64,000 nt of DNA from Malurus cyaneus samueli (lineage: Eukaryota; Chordata; Aves; Passeriformes; Maluridae): contig CM019220.1 in the NCBI GenBank assembly GCA_009741485.1, forward strand, positions 31,130,185 through 31,194,184, read 5' to 3'. The translations under genes and the position numbers were made by a program. Shown here piece by piece: positions 1 to 14,700 of this stretch; the first letter of the stretch is position 1, and the number at the start of each line of letters is the position of its first letter. The notes under the pieces are model-generated. The model saw only the letters and a program-made list of their open reading frames with translations, had not been told where the DNA came from and did not search any database.

Positions 1-3000
1 AATATCTGTCATCTCAGGCAGCCATCTACTTGGGTAGATTCTTCACCCATTTAATCTGAAGTGTATAAAAGAAACATTTGTCCATATAGAAAGTGTCTTA
101 AGGAAAACTGGGAGGCAGCAGCACAAGCACAAGACCTGCTGTTTGTTATGGCCAGCCTGAAACAATAAAAATCATCAATCCTCACTGAGCTTTTAGCCAG
201 AGGAGGCTGAGATGAGTTTGGGTAAATTTTGGATAATCATCTGAACCTTTAAATGTTGCCAACAATATCTGAAGTTTACCAACCACTCGCTTTAACCCCT
301 GCAAACCAATTAGCTAATGTGTTTAAATGCTTGAGCAATGATTAGTCAGGTGGAGTCATTTTAGTAGCACATATGTAGCAGGGATAAAAATGGATGCTAA
401 AAAGGAGGTTATTTAGTAAATGAGTACTTGAAAGCTAAAAGTAATAGGAAAAAATGGTTCACTGGGTGGTTTTTTTTTCATTTTTGCGCTACTATTTCTC
501 CTATGGGCAGCCATGCAACCTTGTATTCTCTGTGTTAGAATATTCAGGCAAATGGAGGAATTATTTTCAGCTTTAATGAATAGCAGTGCTGTGTGCTATA
601 GGATGTGAAAAGAAGGGGTTTGAAAAAGTCTTTCCTGGAATACTTTGCATTTTTACCTGAAGAAGCACGTGATGTGTTTTCCAGCTGTTTCCTACAGATG
701 TTGTACATATGCTTAAAGGTCAGTGTTCTTTTGAGAGCATCCACAGCCCCACTTACATTTAGATAACAAACAAACATCTCGAGCCAAGAAAAAATATTTT
801 CTATAAATAACTTTATAAAAAATAACATGTCTAATCAGCATATGAGGAATGAAAATCATACCTCTGAAGCAAAACCTGACTAATATTATCACTGCTGTCT
901 CAGATTTGGAGTGCTGGGACTGGTTCCATGGGAAAAGACCTTGAAGGTGGCACATTAGGAGAAGGAGAAGCTACACTGCCACATGATTCTTGCTTCTCCA
1001 GCCACCCTGGCACTGACAAGGTTACCTAAGCATGTTGCCTGCCAATGCTGAATGCCTGGCCCCACACAGCCTGCTCCAAGAAAACAATCAGCCTTGTAAA
1101 CCACCATGAAATGGGAAAAGAGTCACTCTCTCAGAAGAATAATAAGACTTTGAGACATCAAATTTTAAGATTGCTATGATATTTGGGGTTAGGTAGGAGG
1201 AGAGCAGAGGAAGAAAACAAATCAGATTGGGATTATTATTGAATTTCTGAGAAGCCCAGAACACAAAAGGTGCTCAATTCAGTGCTGGTTCCTTTTGGAG
1301 ACAGGGAGGAGAAATACAGCATAGCCTGGTTCTAACATACTGTCTGCTCTGAGAATTACTACAGATCATTACAAATAAAGTTACAGGTTTCACAGTGGGA
1401 TGTTTTTTTTAATTATGAAATTTGTCCTCTAATTGATAGCCATATCTTTTAAAACACATATTCATGTAAAACTGAATTGTAAGTGTTTCACCCTCTGATG
1501 TTTGAGTTAACAACAAACAGCTCTTTAGATCGGCCTCCAAATAACCTCCAAGAAAACTGGTGAGGAAGGTTATAGTTTTAGTATTCCCAGATTAATTACT
1601 GAAAACCAAATTGCAACTCACAGGAATTTACCTTGGTGTATTTAGCCTTCATATTCTGGCGCAGCCTGTGTGAATTTTTGTTATGAAAGTGTCCTTTTCC
1701 TTGGAAGATCTTGTCACCCACAGACCTTCTCTGGAAGGCTTGTACAAAAACCAAACTGAGCAAATTATGGTACTTTCATAATAGCCCCTTACCCACCTGG
1801 CAGTTTATGAGAGGTTTCATGGATGTATTTACTTCAGGTATTTATTCAAATACTGTGGTACATTAGCAAGCTGTTGCAGTACTTAAAGGTATCTATCAGC
1901 TGCATATAAAGGAAGTGCACATAATTACCATTTCTTTCTTTATGGTGTTTTATTACAAGAAAATAGCACAAATTGTCCCGAGTTCTCTTGCAGAATACAA
2001 ATTCTTCTCAATATCCTGGTGAGTTAGACAGAAGTGTTTTATTATTCCAGTTTCTTGGTGTTTCCATTAAATATTTTCAGGTATGTTTTTCTTTCCTAAT
2101 GAAGATATCTAGTTCTCTTTAACAGCTCCTGCTCTTTAGACTAAGTACATTAATTTTTATCCCAAAATTTATGCACAGATACGCTGATTTGTCTGACCAT
2201 CTTGTCTAGATTATGTTTATAGCCAGCTTTCTACAGCCTCAGGGTGATTTTGGGTTTGTGCCTCCATCTTTCCCTCTCTCTCACAGAGACTAAAGGTTTC
2301 CAGGCTTCTTTTCACTCAATGAGGTGTCAGCCTACCATATTTGCAACACAACTTTCCTTCCTGAATGAGTTTGTACAGAAAAGTGAGGCCATCCTCTTGA
2401 TTCCCCAAAGATTCCTCAAAACTAGTGTGATATCGATAAAGGAACAAACTGCTGTGTGTTGCTCCAAGGGGGGCTAATTGACAAGAACTCTGCATTTGAA
2501 TTCTGGTGCTCCCTCAAACACGGCTGCATTGGTTTTTTTTTGCCTTTCAAAACAACAACAACAAACCACAAGCAAGCTCCCTCCCCCAAATGAACAATTT
2601 GTGCTTTCTGCAGTCTCCTTTTCACTGAGTTGAAGGATGAGGTCTTGAGGGGTGGTGGGTGCATCCTACAGCCCAGAGGGATCACTCATGTTGCTGATCT
2701 GCTGCTGCCCCAGCAGGGCTCCATCTTTTGATAAAAATGAATGGAAAGCCGTTTCACACAATTACTCTGAGCTGAAAAAATAAAAGTTCTTAGACTAGGA
2801 GAGAAGTGATAAAAGGTCTGAAGCTTCCAGTAGTCATAAAGAAAAGCAGCCAAACGCAGTCAGCCAAGAGGAGATAGTAAAAAGAACACTGAATGTCTTG
2901 CAAATGCCTGTGTTTTTGCAAAGTATCTCACATTGAGAAATGGAAAAGCATTCTTTTAGGTTTTAAAACAACAAAATGTAGGGAAAATGCTGCAAAGTTT

Positions 3001-5800
3001 CCTATTAACTTTTGACTTTCAAATACATATTCAAAGGAACAGGGAATATTCACTGTAAAGAGGAAATCATTGCTATTCTGGATCATCATTTCTCAGTGAA
3101 ATCCAGCAGAAAAGGAACAATCTGACTGGGTTTGTGGAGATTGGAATTCTAGTGTAGTACCTACAACCAGATCTTTGGTACCCTGAAGCAAGATGAAAGG
3201 ATAAATCAACAGAATTAGCTCTGCTTGAGCTATCAATGTCCAGGGTGATTAAATTTTCAATGAGAAGGCACTGTCCATTTGCAAAATTACCTTTACTTGT
3301 ATTTAAAAAGTGCACTCTAGTCACACAGTTGTAATTCTTGGTGGTTTTCTCTTCAAAAGCACCTCTCTGTGAGCATGCTGAGTTAATAAACCATAAAACA
3401 AAGGCTTAATTACAGGGAGAAAAAAAAAAGTTGGCTATGATTGGGAGGCTCATATCCTTAATGTGTGCCTCTTGGTGTTGCCCAATGTACTATTGATCAT
3501 TCAATTCCCTCCACATTAATTCAGTTGTGTTTGCAGGGTTAGGCAGTGGTGCCCAGGCCACTGGTTGTGTCTTCACTCCCAATCACACCCAAATCTGTTC
3601 CCAATTTTGGTCACTGTAAACTGATGCTGGAGGTTCCCCTTTTCTTGTCAGTACACAAATATTTGACTCATAGCAGTATTACTATGATCATGATTCTCTG
3701 TAGATGGGGAAAGCAGAATATACCCATTGTAAATCCATAAATAACAGTAAATGTCCATTTTTCCTGAGTTTTTAGCATGCTTTGGGAAGTGCTTTGTTTC
3801 CTGCATTCAAAAACATTCTGATTATGGCAAGAAGTGATTATCCTGTCATGAATATTTCCAAGCCTCAATGTTCTTGCTAAATACTCAGTGCAAGAATAGC
3901 ACAATGACTGACATTGTCATTATTTGATTACCTCTGGCTCCATTGGTAGGGTTACACAGCAGTTTAGCAGCAATTTACCCTTTCTGCTAACAAACACTTC
4001 AGACATGTCTTGGTGTGTAGGCAAGTGACCTTTGGGACTCATCTGAGGATGAGACAAGGCACAAAAGCTAAACCAGAGCAGTGGGGAGCCAACAAGCCAG
4101 GACTGAACATGCCTAAACAAGTTGGACTGATTAAAAGAAAAATGTAAGCTCCTTTCCTGTACCTTGTACTGCACAGACCCCGTGATTACGTGATGTGCCA
4201 GTGTACCCTAATCTCCACCAGCAAAAGGAAATAGGTCAGCAGTGAGCAGCCTCCTCATCTGGAATTCCTCAGGTAACACCTGCAGATTGTTCGAGCCTCA
4301 GACACAGGGAAGACAGGATCTCACCACAGTGTAAAGAAAGGTGGATCTGAGCTACTTCCCCAAAAATTCCAAGCAGATACCCGCCAGTTTGCTGCATTTT
4401 ACTGACCGTGACATTCTTGACTGTTGTTCACTAAAGAAAACAACTTGCTCTATCTTTTTTTATCACCCACAGCCATGGGCAATGAAATGTAAGGGCACAG
4501 TTATGGAGATATTTATTTGGTCCTCATCTCCAATGAAGTAACAAATAATTGAATTTTATTACATTCCAACTTTTGATGCTGAAAGGAAATAACATATGTA
4601 GTTTATTATAGACAGGAAGAAAGCCAGTAGATTTTCTTGTATTGAGGATATGACAGTTGAGAACCACAGGAAGGCACAGAAGGGCAAATATGGAGTGATG
4701 ACATGAAAGCAGGAAATAATGCAAAGGTGCAAACTAGTAGATGGAGGAAAAACAGACTGCTCGAAAACTAAAAATCAGTTAAGATATGATAATTTGCGTG
4801 GGAGAGGAGACTTTGATCATGTCTTAATTAAGAAAATGAAATTTCTTTATATGGTAAAAACTGATAAGAAAAGGGGGAAAGAAAATGTTAAGAGTTCTAT
4901 TGTTGCAAAGTTTTTATACATACATAATGTAAAAAATATTCTTATACATATATAATCCTCCTCTTTTAATTGCTTATAGGGAGATTATGATAAGTAAAGA
5001 TCGCTATCTCTGATTGCCTTGAGATAAGGAAAACAATCACATTTAGTTGGATCTATCTTTTATTAAGCAAATACCCCAGCAGAAATGTTCACGTCTTCTG
5101 GGCTGCCTCTCCTGCTAAAGGCAGAATATAAAATATTTTAGTGACTTCTGTTATGCTGAAAGAGTTCATGGTTATTGTGAAATGGATCTTCATACAGAAG
5201 CAGAGTTCACTGAGGTTGATGAGCATACTGGCTGCCTATCAGTCATGCTAAAATACAAAAGGCCATTCTGCTCCTAGAACAGCTATGGAAGTTAAACAAA
5301 AGCTGCTCACCAAGGTACCAGACCTTTGCAGACATTGGCTCAGGTTTTGGAGTGTTGAGTGCCCCCAATTACACGAGCAGAACAGGTCCATTTCTCTCCT
5401 CTGAACTAGTTTCTGATTTAGGGGGCTAATAATAATCACACTTGTAAAAGGTGCAGCTGAGAGGTGCTTTGTGTGTGCAGTGCTGAAAATGGCACAAACC
5501 CCTCTCAGGTTGATGAGTGGGCTGCAGTAAAACACCAGCCCAGCCCTGAAGGGAGCACAGAACAGGGAGACAGGGTTACAACTGCACTGCTGATGTACTC
5601 CTGACAGACACCAGCTCAAGGGCTTTGGAAACAGGGAGACATAAAGGAAGGCTATGTCTGAAACAAGAATGAAAAGAAATATGAAATGTGGGAATACTGC
5701 AAGTGTGTGAGCAGAGAAAACAAGTGGGATCGCCAGAGCAAGGGAGACCAACCAGAAATTTCCTTTGCAAGCTGTCTCATCGGGATGCCTTTACACCCCC
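1..5800. other. Unique noncoding DNA, no gene seen
   Basis: AT-rich, CpG-poor sequence with stop codons scattered through all frames. The longest open frame, 5248-5751 on the minus strand (167 codons), has no recognisable domain, is leucine, serine and phenylalanine rich in a low-complexity way, and has no promoter-like or CpG-rich sequence beside it. Only trivial low-complexity sequence appears: a short CAA-type run near 2551-2566, CT-rich text near 2266-2283 and AT-rich text near 4910-4955. No interspersed repeat was recognised by eye. This is what intergenic or deep-intronic vertebrate DNA looks like. Confidence 0.75.
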
Positions 5801-7200
5801 CAGTGACAAAGTGGAGTCCAGCTGCTTAATTATCTCTAATGAGCTGGATGCAAACAATTCCTAATCCTTGCCTATTTGACCTGCAACTTTTATTTCGTAT
5901 GTTTAAGCAGACAACACATCAGAATTTTTTTTTCTTCTTCTTCTTCTTATCACTGAGATTTTAAACTCCTTGGCAATGAAAGAGAAATATTTGCCACCAC
6001 CCAGAAAGCCTTCCTTACTTTGCAGAATTAGTCCCTCTGTTAATTGCTGAGAGGCAGAAGGTTGCAGAAGTTAACTACTAATGCTTTCTCAGTCTGCTTA
6101 ATCAGGAAAGGGTCATATTACAGCTGAAATAAGATGTGCTTCTCATTAAGGCAATAAATTTCAAACTCAGATTAAACTATTGATCCAGGCACAGATTTGT
6201 CACAGAGGGCAAATCAATTAAAATTTCTGTTACCCACTAGTAAATGAGATAATTATTTGTTCTTCAGACCTTTTTGTATTTGCCAATTAACCCATGTTTA
6301 TTTAGCCTACAAGCTCTTGAGGAGAATGCCTGTGCCTAGCCTGAGCACATCTATGATGTTGGGGCCTTCATGCCATTCAGGATTAAACCACAGTTAGTGC
6401 TTTTACAATGTGCCAGACAGCAGCAGAAAATTTGAGCAAAATTAATGTGCTCAGCTATCCCTCATTTTATTTATAAGAGCCAAAAAACCAGAAATCAGGC
6501 TAATTATGGGAAAAAAGCAAAGCTATTGAACATAATCAGAAATAAAGGTAATATTCTACTGATGACTCATGTCAGTGCTCTAGATTAGAACTGCAACTAT
6601 AACTGACAGTACATGAAAAAAAACCAGAAACCAATTAATTTTTAATCTGATTCCTGTTAAATTGTTAAACTATTTCATAAAAACAGATTTCATTATTGAA
6701 TTAGACCAGGAAAAGGATATTGACAAGATAAAAAAAAATGCACAGTCTCTAATCTGAGTTCAATAATCTGACATCATCTGAGTAGCAAAAGCATGGAAGA
6801 ATTTTTAAGAAGGATGTCACAAAACTACTGAGTTTAGTACAGAAGGCAAAATCTTTCACTGCAGATCCAGGATCTGTATCAAAGCTGAAAGAAGGTAAAT
6901 TCTCCTAATCAAAGTTAAAAAATTGACCTAATTAATTTTATAATTAACCTGATAATTGAAAGGAAAAAGGGTCACCTTCACTGAGTTTGTTCACTGTTTA
7001 GTTTCGGCCTATAAGCAAACTTATTCCTGCTAATAAGGCTACTACTCCCAAATGATGATGTAATAAAGTAGAAATTAATTAGCATATGCAAACGATGATA
7101 ATTTTTATTATAATATACCATAGTTCCTAATTTATACTTCTAAAACATGCAGCTATTTTAACATTAATTTGAGGAGATTTTATGCCTTAGTAACTTACAA
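5800..7200. promoter_or_regulatory. AT-rich block dense in TAATTA-type motifs, possible conserved noncoding element cluster
   Basis: Seen: about ten ATTA/TAAT core clusters within 1.4 kb, for example near 5827, 6035, 6210, 6250, 6284, 6500, 6632, 6905-6955, 7074 and 7161, plus an octamer-like TATGCAAA near 7085. There are no recognisable transposons and only one short microsatellite. Known: long-range enhancers of vertebrate developmental genes often have this AT-rich, homeodomain-site-rich composition and sit in gene deserts. Inference: one or more conserved enhancers may lie here. AT richness alone produces such motifs by chance, so only cross-species alignment can decide. Confidence 0.3.
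5925..5949. repeat. Poly-T plus (TTC)n microsatellite
   Basis: A run of nine T residues leads directly into about six TTC units. It is a simple pyrimidine repeat and the only low-complexity tract in the surrounding 1.5 kb. Confidence 0.85.
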
Positions 7201-10200
7201 GAAATAAATATCTATGAGAAAGCCTGAATAAAGAAGTATCTACAAAAAGATTAGTATTTACTTGGATTGTGTTTCACACAGGATTAGGGGCATCCCATTT
7301 TATTTGCCAAAGCTGTGAAAAATTGTTACACAAAACACACTCTATTTTATACTTTGGCTTACCTGAAAGGTGGGAAGCAGTGCTTTTGTATTACACTGAC
7401 TGGAACAGGAGAAGCTGGCACCTTACTATTTTAAATCCTTAAGCCACAAAGTTGGTAGTTTTTCTACTTTATCAGCAAAATTGTATTCACCCCACCTCAG
7501 TGCCACTCACCTGGGTAAAGTTCTCTGAGCCAGCAACACCCAGGGAATTGGAAGTTAGGTTTTATTCTTAAGATTGCATAGTAATATTTTGACTTCCTAC
7601 AATAACGAGTTTCACACAAAGACCTCAAAGTCTCCGAGCAACCTTTAATGTAGATAAATACGACTGTATCTATAAAGTAGGAGCTCAGAGGGATTTGCTC
7701 AACACACAGGGAGGACTTGCCTGTGATCACATAAAATGTATTTTATCATTATGGCCAGCTGCAACAGAGCACCCTTACAGGCTCTATAAACCAGGGAGGT
7801 TTTGCTATTTCATGAGACTGCAGCTGAACATATTCTATATTTTTTTTCCTTCACACCCTGTGTACCAATTACAATACCCACACAGAATTCATGACACTTT
7901 CTTTACTTCTCCAGTACAAGGGATCCCAGAGAAAAGCTGTATCAAATCTGCTAGTATTGTGTCAAGGACCTGTGCAATTTTCTTGGTTAGACTACTCGGG
8001 GAATTATCTTGGCTGGTGCTATAGAAATTTAGAGTTATCCTCTAGCTTTTTCAAAAATACTTTCAAATTGTCTACCTACAGCCAACAGCTGGTTCCCAAT
8101 GTGACTGCCAGTTTCAATGAAAAATCTCTTCAACAGCCTGTAGAACCCATTTCTGGTATCACTACATCCAGCTTTGCTGAAACAAATGCAATAGTTTTAA
8201 GATATATGTCTGTTCATCACTGAAGGTTCATGGAATGAGAAAAGTGAAAGTATAGTGCATTCTACTACATGTGCAGCAGTAATACCTATCCTGTGAAGAA
8301 TCTGGAAACCTTATTTCAATTTATAGTGTATTTTAGCTCTTCCTCTGTTACCTTTGAAAGAAAAGAAACTAAAACTTATGATTACCTGTAACAGTGAGAA
8401 ACCTCACAAGTTACAAACCCATCCTTTGCAAACTGAATGTCTTGTTCCTTCCAATGACTGCTCCCTAAAACACTTGGCAGACTCATTCACTTCAGAAATG
8501 CTCTGATGGACAGTCCAGAATCCAGGAACAGTGCTCAGACTCCTGTTCCTGACACCCATGGCTGGAGCTGTCTGCAGCCTGGGATGGAGGAGAATGACCC
8601 TGACTTACCTTACTGCCACAGCAACGAGTCACAGGGAGTAAAATTTCCATTAGCAAGACCCAAAAGAAGGGCACGCTTAGAAGGGTTTAATGCTGCTTTG
8701 CTTTATTTCTATTCAGTGTTTCATTCTTTTTGCGTGGTACTTATTTTACTGTCTAGTTTAGCAAGGAGCTGGTGTGGCCAGCTGTGCTCTGTTCTTGGCA
8801 GGGATTTGTGATGGCAACAGGGATTACCTGAGAGGGAGCCAATTCCTTCAGCGTTCATCTGATGGGCTGCTGCAGAACTCGTTGACTTCTGAGTTCAAAA
8901 TTATGCTGAGCAATGTCTTAAAATAATGTTACAGAAATTATTTGATGGCACTAATTAATTAACAGCTGAAATTACTGAGGAAGCAAACTTTATGAAAATA
9001 GGAAGCCGATTCCTTTTTTTATCACACAACAGTGAGAAGTAAATGTTTTAACTCTATACAGAGACAAATTATGGTGATCTATAAAAAGACAAGGGAAACA
9101 GGAAGACAGAATGCAGTCTGTTCAGAAAACAGCATGGAATGAAAGACTAACATTTTAATATTTTCAAAGACTTATTTTTAACTTTCTGGGATATTATGTG
9201 GGCATCTCATCAACTTCCCCAAGATTTATTTTCAAATAAACTAAAACACTCCTAGTGGAAAACCCAGTTTTGGTGAATGAAAATTTTCCTAAGCATCTTG
9301 AAAACACCAGCAAAAATGGTTGTACAACATCCAGCCTCTTGCAATCAAAAAATGTAAGGTTTTTTGACCTCATATCTTTATGTTGCACATTCATTTGAGG
9401 AAATTACTATGAGCTTGAGAAATCCTAAGAAAGTTATTATTCTTTGATCAAAGTCAGCTTGTGTTTTTCTTATTTTGAATTATGTATTTAATTTAACAGC
9501 ATACAGAAAGTCAAGGAAGTACAAGAACATGCTTCAAGAACAATGGCCAAAAATACAAATATGGGACCACTGAACATCCCACCCTTGTATTAGCTGTGGA
9601 GTTGAATACTTACAATGTGTTTCTTACATTTAGGGCATAAAAAGTATATTTACAGATTCCTGCCAGATTTTTTTAAAATATTTTTTTCATCCTAGACTGG
9701 CTGTGTATCCCACTAAAGAGGAACAAAGATTTGCCTTCAAAGTGTCCAACAACACAGTTGTATGGAAATGGAAAGCTGAAACAGGTGCACTGTGTTATGA
9801 ATGGGATTGCTCTTCTTTACCACAAATCATACCCATGAAGGAGAGGGTACAGATCCTCAATAAATCTGCAACTGGGACTTGCTGTATGCCAGAAGGCAAT
9901 CACTGCAGGTGACTGGGACTGACTTGTACAAGTTAAAATCCTCTGCCAGACTTGTTGCTTCCTTTAGAACTAATTCTACAGAATTGCAGTGTCAACATAA
10001 TTCATGTGTTGACATTGAAATGATGTAAAAATACATTAATTTATTACTATCTCTTCACTACTTAACAAAAATCTCCAGAACATTTGCAAACATTTTCTTT
10101 TAATAAAAATAAATTGTTGAGTGTGGGAAAACTGGATGATGCAATGGAAGATGAATGGGGGACATGACAACTTTTAGAAAATATTTGCAGCAAAATACAT

Positions 10201-11690
10201 TTTTAATTGAAGAAACATGAATCATCTATAGCAGATGTATCTGCACAAATATTGATATATTTTTATCTATATATCACAGGAATTGACTTGAGGCAAAATT
10301 ATATAAATCATCATTTATGGAAAGAAGGAATTGCTTCCTGTTATTTAAAAAGCATCCCAAGAGCAAAGAAATGTCATGAGAAAATTGCCCAAGATTTCCT
10401 CTCCTGTACATATGCAAATATTCTTTCACTCATTTTTCTCCCTTTACTTGACATTTACTCTGTTCATAGGCATGATATGGCCCTTCCTTCTCTGTTGGAG
10501 AGGGGGGACATGAAATGAGACAAATTAACAAAGTTTAAGTTCCTGATCTGTTTTTCTTGCAGACTTTTCCACTTATGATCAGTGTTTATATTTACATGGG
10601 AAGGAAATAGCCTGGCTACCTCAGCACACTACTAATAATCCTAAATATTTCCAATCATTTGTTTTAGCTACTCTCTTCCTTTTGGACAAACAGAGGGAAC
10701 ACAAGCTCTGGGTGTGCCTCCTTATCCAGAGATTGGGTCTTTACTGCTAAATAATCATGTCTCTAGCTGAAAGCCATCCAGAAAAGTCGTAGAAAATAAA
10801 AATTCTCATCCTTAGAAGGTGGCCTTACAACCAGGAGTGCCAAGAGTGCCCCAACTTGTTATTATCTTCCCCAACAGCATTGGCTTTCACTCCAGCAAGT
10901 TACTGAGTGCAACGCTTGAAGGCATCCAACAGGATAACAAACTATTGAGGGTCTAGGCAGTAAAAAGGAAATGCTGCCCCAAATCTTTTTCTTATGATTT
11001 TGCACGCACTCAGAAGCACCACACATCCCCCACAAATCCCTGCAAGTGGCTCACGATCTTCGTAACATGCCGGTTAGGAGAGGCAAACTTTCCAATACTT
11101 GATGAATTGGTATTTAAAACACCAATTTTAACACCTGCAAAGGTGTTTAGAACAAAATTTGAATTTCTATTTTAAGATAAATGCAATTTTATGACACAGT
11201 AAAAGGCAGCAATAATGTCTTCAGATGCAGCGCACATGGATAAGTGTCTGGGACATAAATGAGATTACATGCTCATGCAATTTTAAACTACTACAAAACT
11301 GTGATGGAAGTACAGTCTACACAGATGTTTACAAATGAAGATCAAAATGTGTACACACCCATCCAACCCAACACACAGCACTGGGCAGCACTATCCCTCC
11401 AAAGCAGCACAATTCCTTCAGCCCTTTAGAAGGGGCAGAAAATTTACACCATTCTTCACTGTCCCCTTTTTTACTGTCTTTAACAGCAAATGCAGGCAAG
11501 AAGTCTCTGGTTAAAAGCATAATTTTACCATATGTGTAAAAGAAAATCCTTCTAAGGATTGTGATTATTGGCTCACAGTTTAAAAGAAAATGGAGAGCAA
11601 CTGAAGTGAAATAGGAGATACATTGTGGATCAAAGCTGCATCAGGCACAATTCACTGCAGGAGGCTGGAGGCTATGCCAAAGCACCAGCG
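7200..11690. other. Unique noncoding DNA, no gene seen
   Basis: No recognisable coding frame, RNA gene or transposon. Open frames of about 100 codons at 7695-8223 and 8506-8811 (plus strand) and at 10207-10518 match no protein family I recognise and overlap one another in different frames. A small inverted repeat, 8-bp arms at 9990-9997 and 10007-10014 with a 9-nt loop, is the only structure noted. Confidence 0.7.
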
Positions 11691-11701
11691 ATGGAGAAAA
11701 A

Positions 11702-11744
11702 TTTTTTTTTAGTGTGAACTGCAGCAAAATACACTAAAAAAAAA
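11702..11744. repeat. Perfect 14-bp inverted repeat in an A/T-rich tract
   Basis: The arm 11702-11715 (nine T then AGTGT) is the exact reverse complement of 11731-11744 (ACACT then nine A), with a 15-nt spacer. Nine of the fourteen pairs are T:A from homopolymer runs, so chance is plausible. A-rich sequence with C interruptions continues to about 11815. Confidence 0.8.
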
Positions 11745-14700
11745 TCCCAAAAAATAAACCTCCAAAAACAAAGGAAAAAAAAATAAAAACCAACAAAAAG
11801 AAAAAACAAAACCTGACCGTGAATAGGCAGGAAACTGATGTAAAAACCTGATTCACTAAGGGCACAGGCTCAGAAGCAGCACTTTGGTTTGTATTCTCAC
11901 CACTTGCTGCCCAAGAAGAGCAGGGAACACATGAACAAAATAACTGACAACAGAACTCATAAAAAGGAATCCAGGAGCTCTGTTTTGAAAGAATTGCTTT
12001 AGAAAAGTGGAAGAACTGACCAAAAGGCTTACAGCTGTTAATGTGCCTTTTTCACTTGCAGGCTGCTCTCTCCAAGGCCAGCAGATGAAAGGATATTCAG
12101 TTCATGCTCTGAGCATCTTCTCATTTGCTCTGGACCGAGTCACTTTGCAGATGTGCCCCCTCATCTTTTGGCATCTCAGACTCCTACAGGTCAGTGGATT
12201 ATGGAATAATCTTTGAAGGAGGGAGACAAGGGGTGGTGGATTTTTATTATCCAACAGCCTTTTTTCTAGGTGGTGGGGATTACAGCTTTGCTTACACCCC
12301 CTTTAGGGTCTGTGAAATGGGACTCAAAGGGTGGTACTGTAGGCAAAAAGTGTGGTCCAAAAGCAACTACTGCAGCTATCCCATATTATTTTGCATCAGC
12401 ACTTGACCAAAATTCCCTGGTATCTTTTGCATGAGAGCAATGAACCCTGTGGTGTTTCAGAGACTTTTTAGGACATTTATCCAGGCAAGGTGAAGCCCCA
12501 CCATGTCAGTATTACACAGCCTGGTTCCTGGTAATGGAGGGGTCACAGAGGTGCTATTTTCCCCTTTGGTAACTTTTTTCTGTGATCATATCAGAAATAC
12601 CTGGAAATGCAGTTGTACATTACCAAAAACATGCCATCGCTTTTTTTTTTTCTCCTGTGGTACGGAAAAGGAATCACATGAACATTTCACAAAGAAGTCT
12701 CTCTCATGGTTTTAAGCCATGTTCCCCCTCTCATTTCAAAAGCCAACATTTGCTAATCAAGAACTCAAAGGCTGATAAACGGTCAATTGGAAATTAACTT
12801 GTTTCTTTTAGAAGAAGCTGGTGCCAAACTAAAGACTTATGAGCTTCTTTATCATAAGAATGAGAGTTACCTCAATTCCTATTTTACTTGCAACCTTTAT
12901 CATTATACTAGGCTGATCCAAGATAGCCTGAACTCTGCAGGACTTAAAATCTGAGTCCAAATCCAAATATCACAGCTTCTGCCTGTCTCTGTTTCTTGTG
13001 AGTTTGAAGTCATCGGTGTTTGAGATCATTTTTCATGGCAGAGCCAAAATGAAGCATCAGAGCTGGCCTTTGCAGGGGAGCAGAACAGATCTGACTGCAG
13101 CCAGTAGATACCAGCAGAAGTGCTAAAGAGACATTATCACAGCTCACAGCGTCTGCTGGGACAGATAAAGAACACCCACTTGCCCAAAAAAACTGGGGAG
13201 GGAGGTAAAAGTAAGAAAAGGATTGAAAACTAAGCAGAAGTATATTTATACATATGAGAATAACGCTTGCATGTGCAATGCACACATGAAAGCTCACAAT
13301 ACTGTATTTAATCATTTTGTTAAAAGCTTTGGGGAGATCAGCTCAGGTCACGGAGCAGAGATGTTGTGAGCACAGGATCGAGAAAAAAAAGCTCGAAGGA
13401 AAAGGAAACAAAAAAATCAAGCGAAAAGAAAGCATTTAACTTTTTGGGATGGAATTCTTAAAAGAGCTGGATAAGATAAGAAAACTAATGCAACCTGAAT
13501 TCTTCATTTCTTATTAATGTGGAGCAAAAAGTGGAATGAGGATATGTGAGAGATTACAACAAACATATTGCAGGGGCACCTAGGAGAGAGAGAAAATCCC
13601 TGAATGACTTGCCAAGTAGATAAGGAAGCTTTGATATAAAAATAGCAATGACTATCAGCTACAGATGCTTAGTACCTTTGTTCCTCTACCGAAGAGAAGC
13701 CCATCAAGTGAGAGCTGGTATTTCCAGTTTCATGTCTGATAACAGATCAGCCTCAAAAATGAGACGTCAGGCACCCTGGGGCACAGCTCACTGTACAGGA
13801 TTTTGCCAGCACTCCCAGCCTTCTTGTTAATAACTTACATTTTAATAGATGCAGAACAAAATAAAAGCCTATCAAATGGAAAGGTAAAAAAAGAAACTGA
13901 GGTCTAAACCTCTGGTTTTGGAAATGTGCTTCAGCAATGGCCATATGCCAAAAAGAGTAATCCCTGGGATGCTGTGCCCTGTGCTGGGGCAGCACTGCTT
14001 GGCAGGAGCAGAGGGCAGAGCAGGACTGAATGTTCCTGACAGCCTGGGACACCCAGAGCTTCATCCCAGCTCAGAGAAACGCAGAAAGTCCGTGAGGGAA
14101 ACTGTCAGCAGGCAGAAGAGAAAAGCTCCTGGAGGTTTTCTCAGTAGCAGCAATCTCCTCTGGACTGTCCCAAGGGCATTAATCTGGCCTCCAACCTCCC
14201 ACATATTTAGCTGTGCCAGCCTATCCCCTCCAGGAATCCCCATGGCTGACCAAAAAGGGGAGGTAAGGTGGGAAGGTCTCTGACCCCTCTTTCAGCCCAC
14301 ACTGCAGAAGGTGAATTTTCCTCATTGTGCTGTCATGTCCAAATGAGAGGGAATCGTGGGTGGAACTGCTCCTGCAGCCATATTACCCAGGCAAAAGTCA
14401 ACAAGAAGCTTCTGCTGTTTTCAACAGTTGAAAATGTTGAGCCTTGAGATCATGAGTAATATGGTATTAACATTTCCATCATGCATTTTCAGAACTTACG
14501 CTTTAATAAAACAATATATTCCCCAGAGCACAAGACAACTATTTTCAGGCCAAGTAGAATTAATGAGGCTGAGTAATGTTTGCATCTTTCAATATTCTCA
14601 ATCCTGTGAGAAGATATGTTTATGTTCAGCAATTGGAATACAACAGAAAACATTCATTTTCACCATATCACTTCAGCTGAGCCTGAGTTAAAGACTAAAA

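Noticed and set aside
5248..5751. 167-codon open frame on the minus strand with hydrophobic N-terminus
   Set aside because: No recognisable family, no promoter context, and a second minus-strand frame is open over the same bases. Hydrophobicity follows from pyrimidine-rich sequence.
13918..14283. 121-codon open frame in a GC-richer stretch
   Set aside because: Overlapping frames are open on the opposite strand, and no domain or exon signal was seen.
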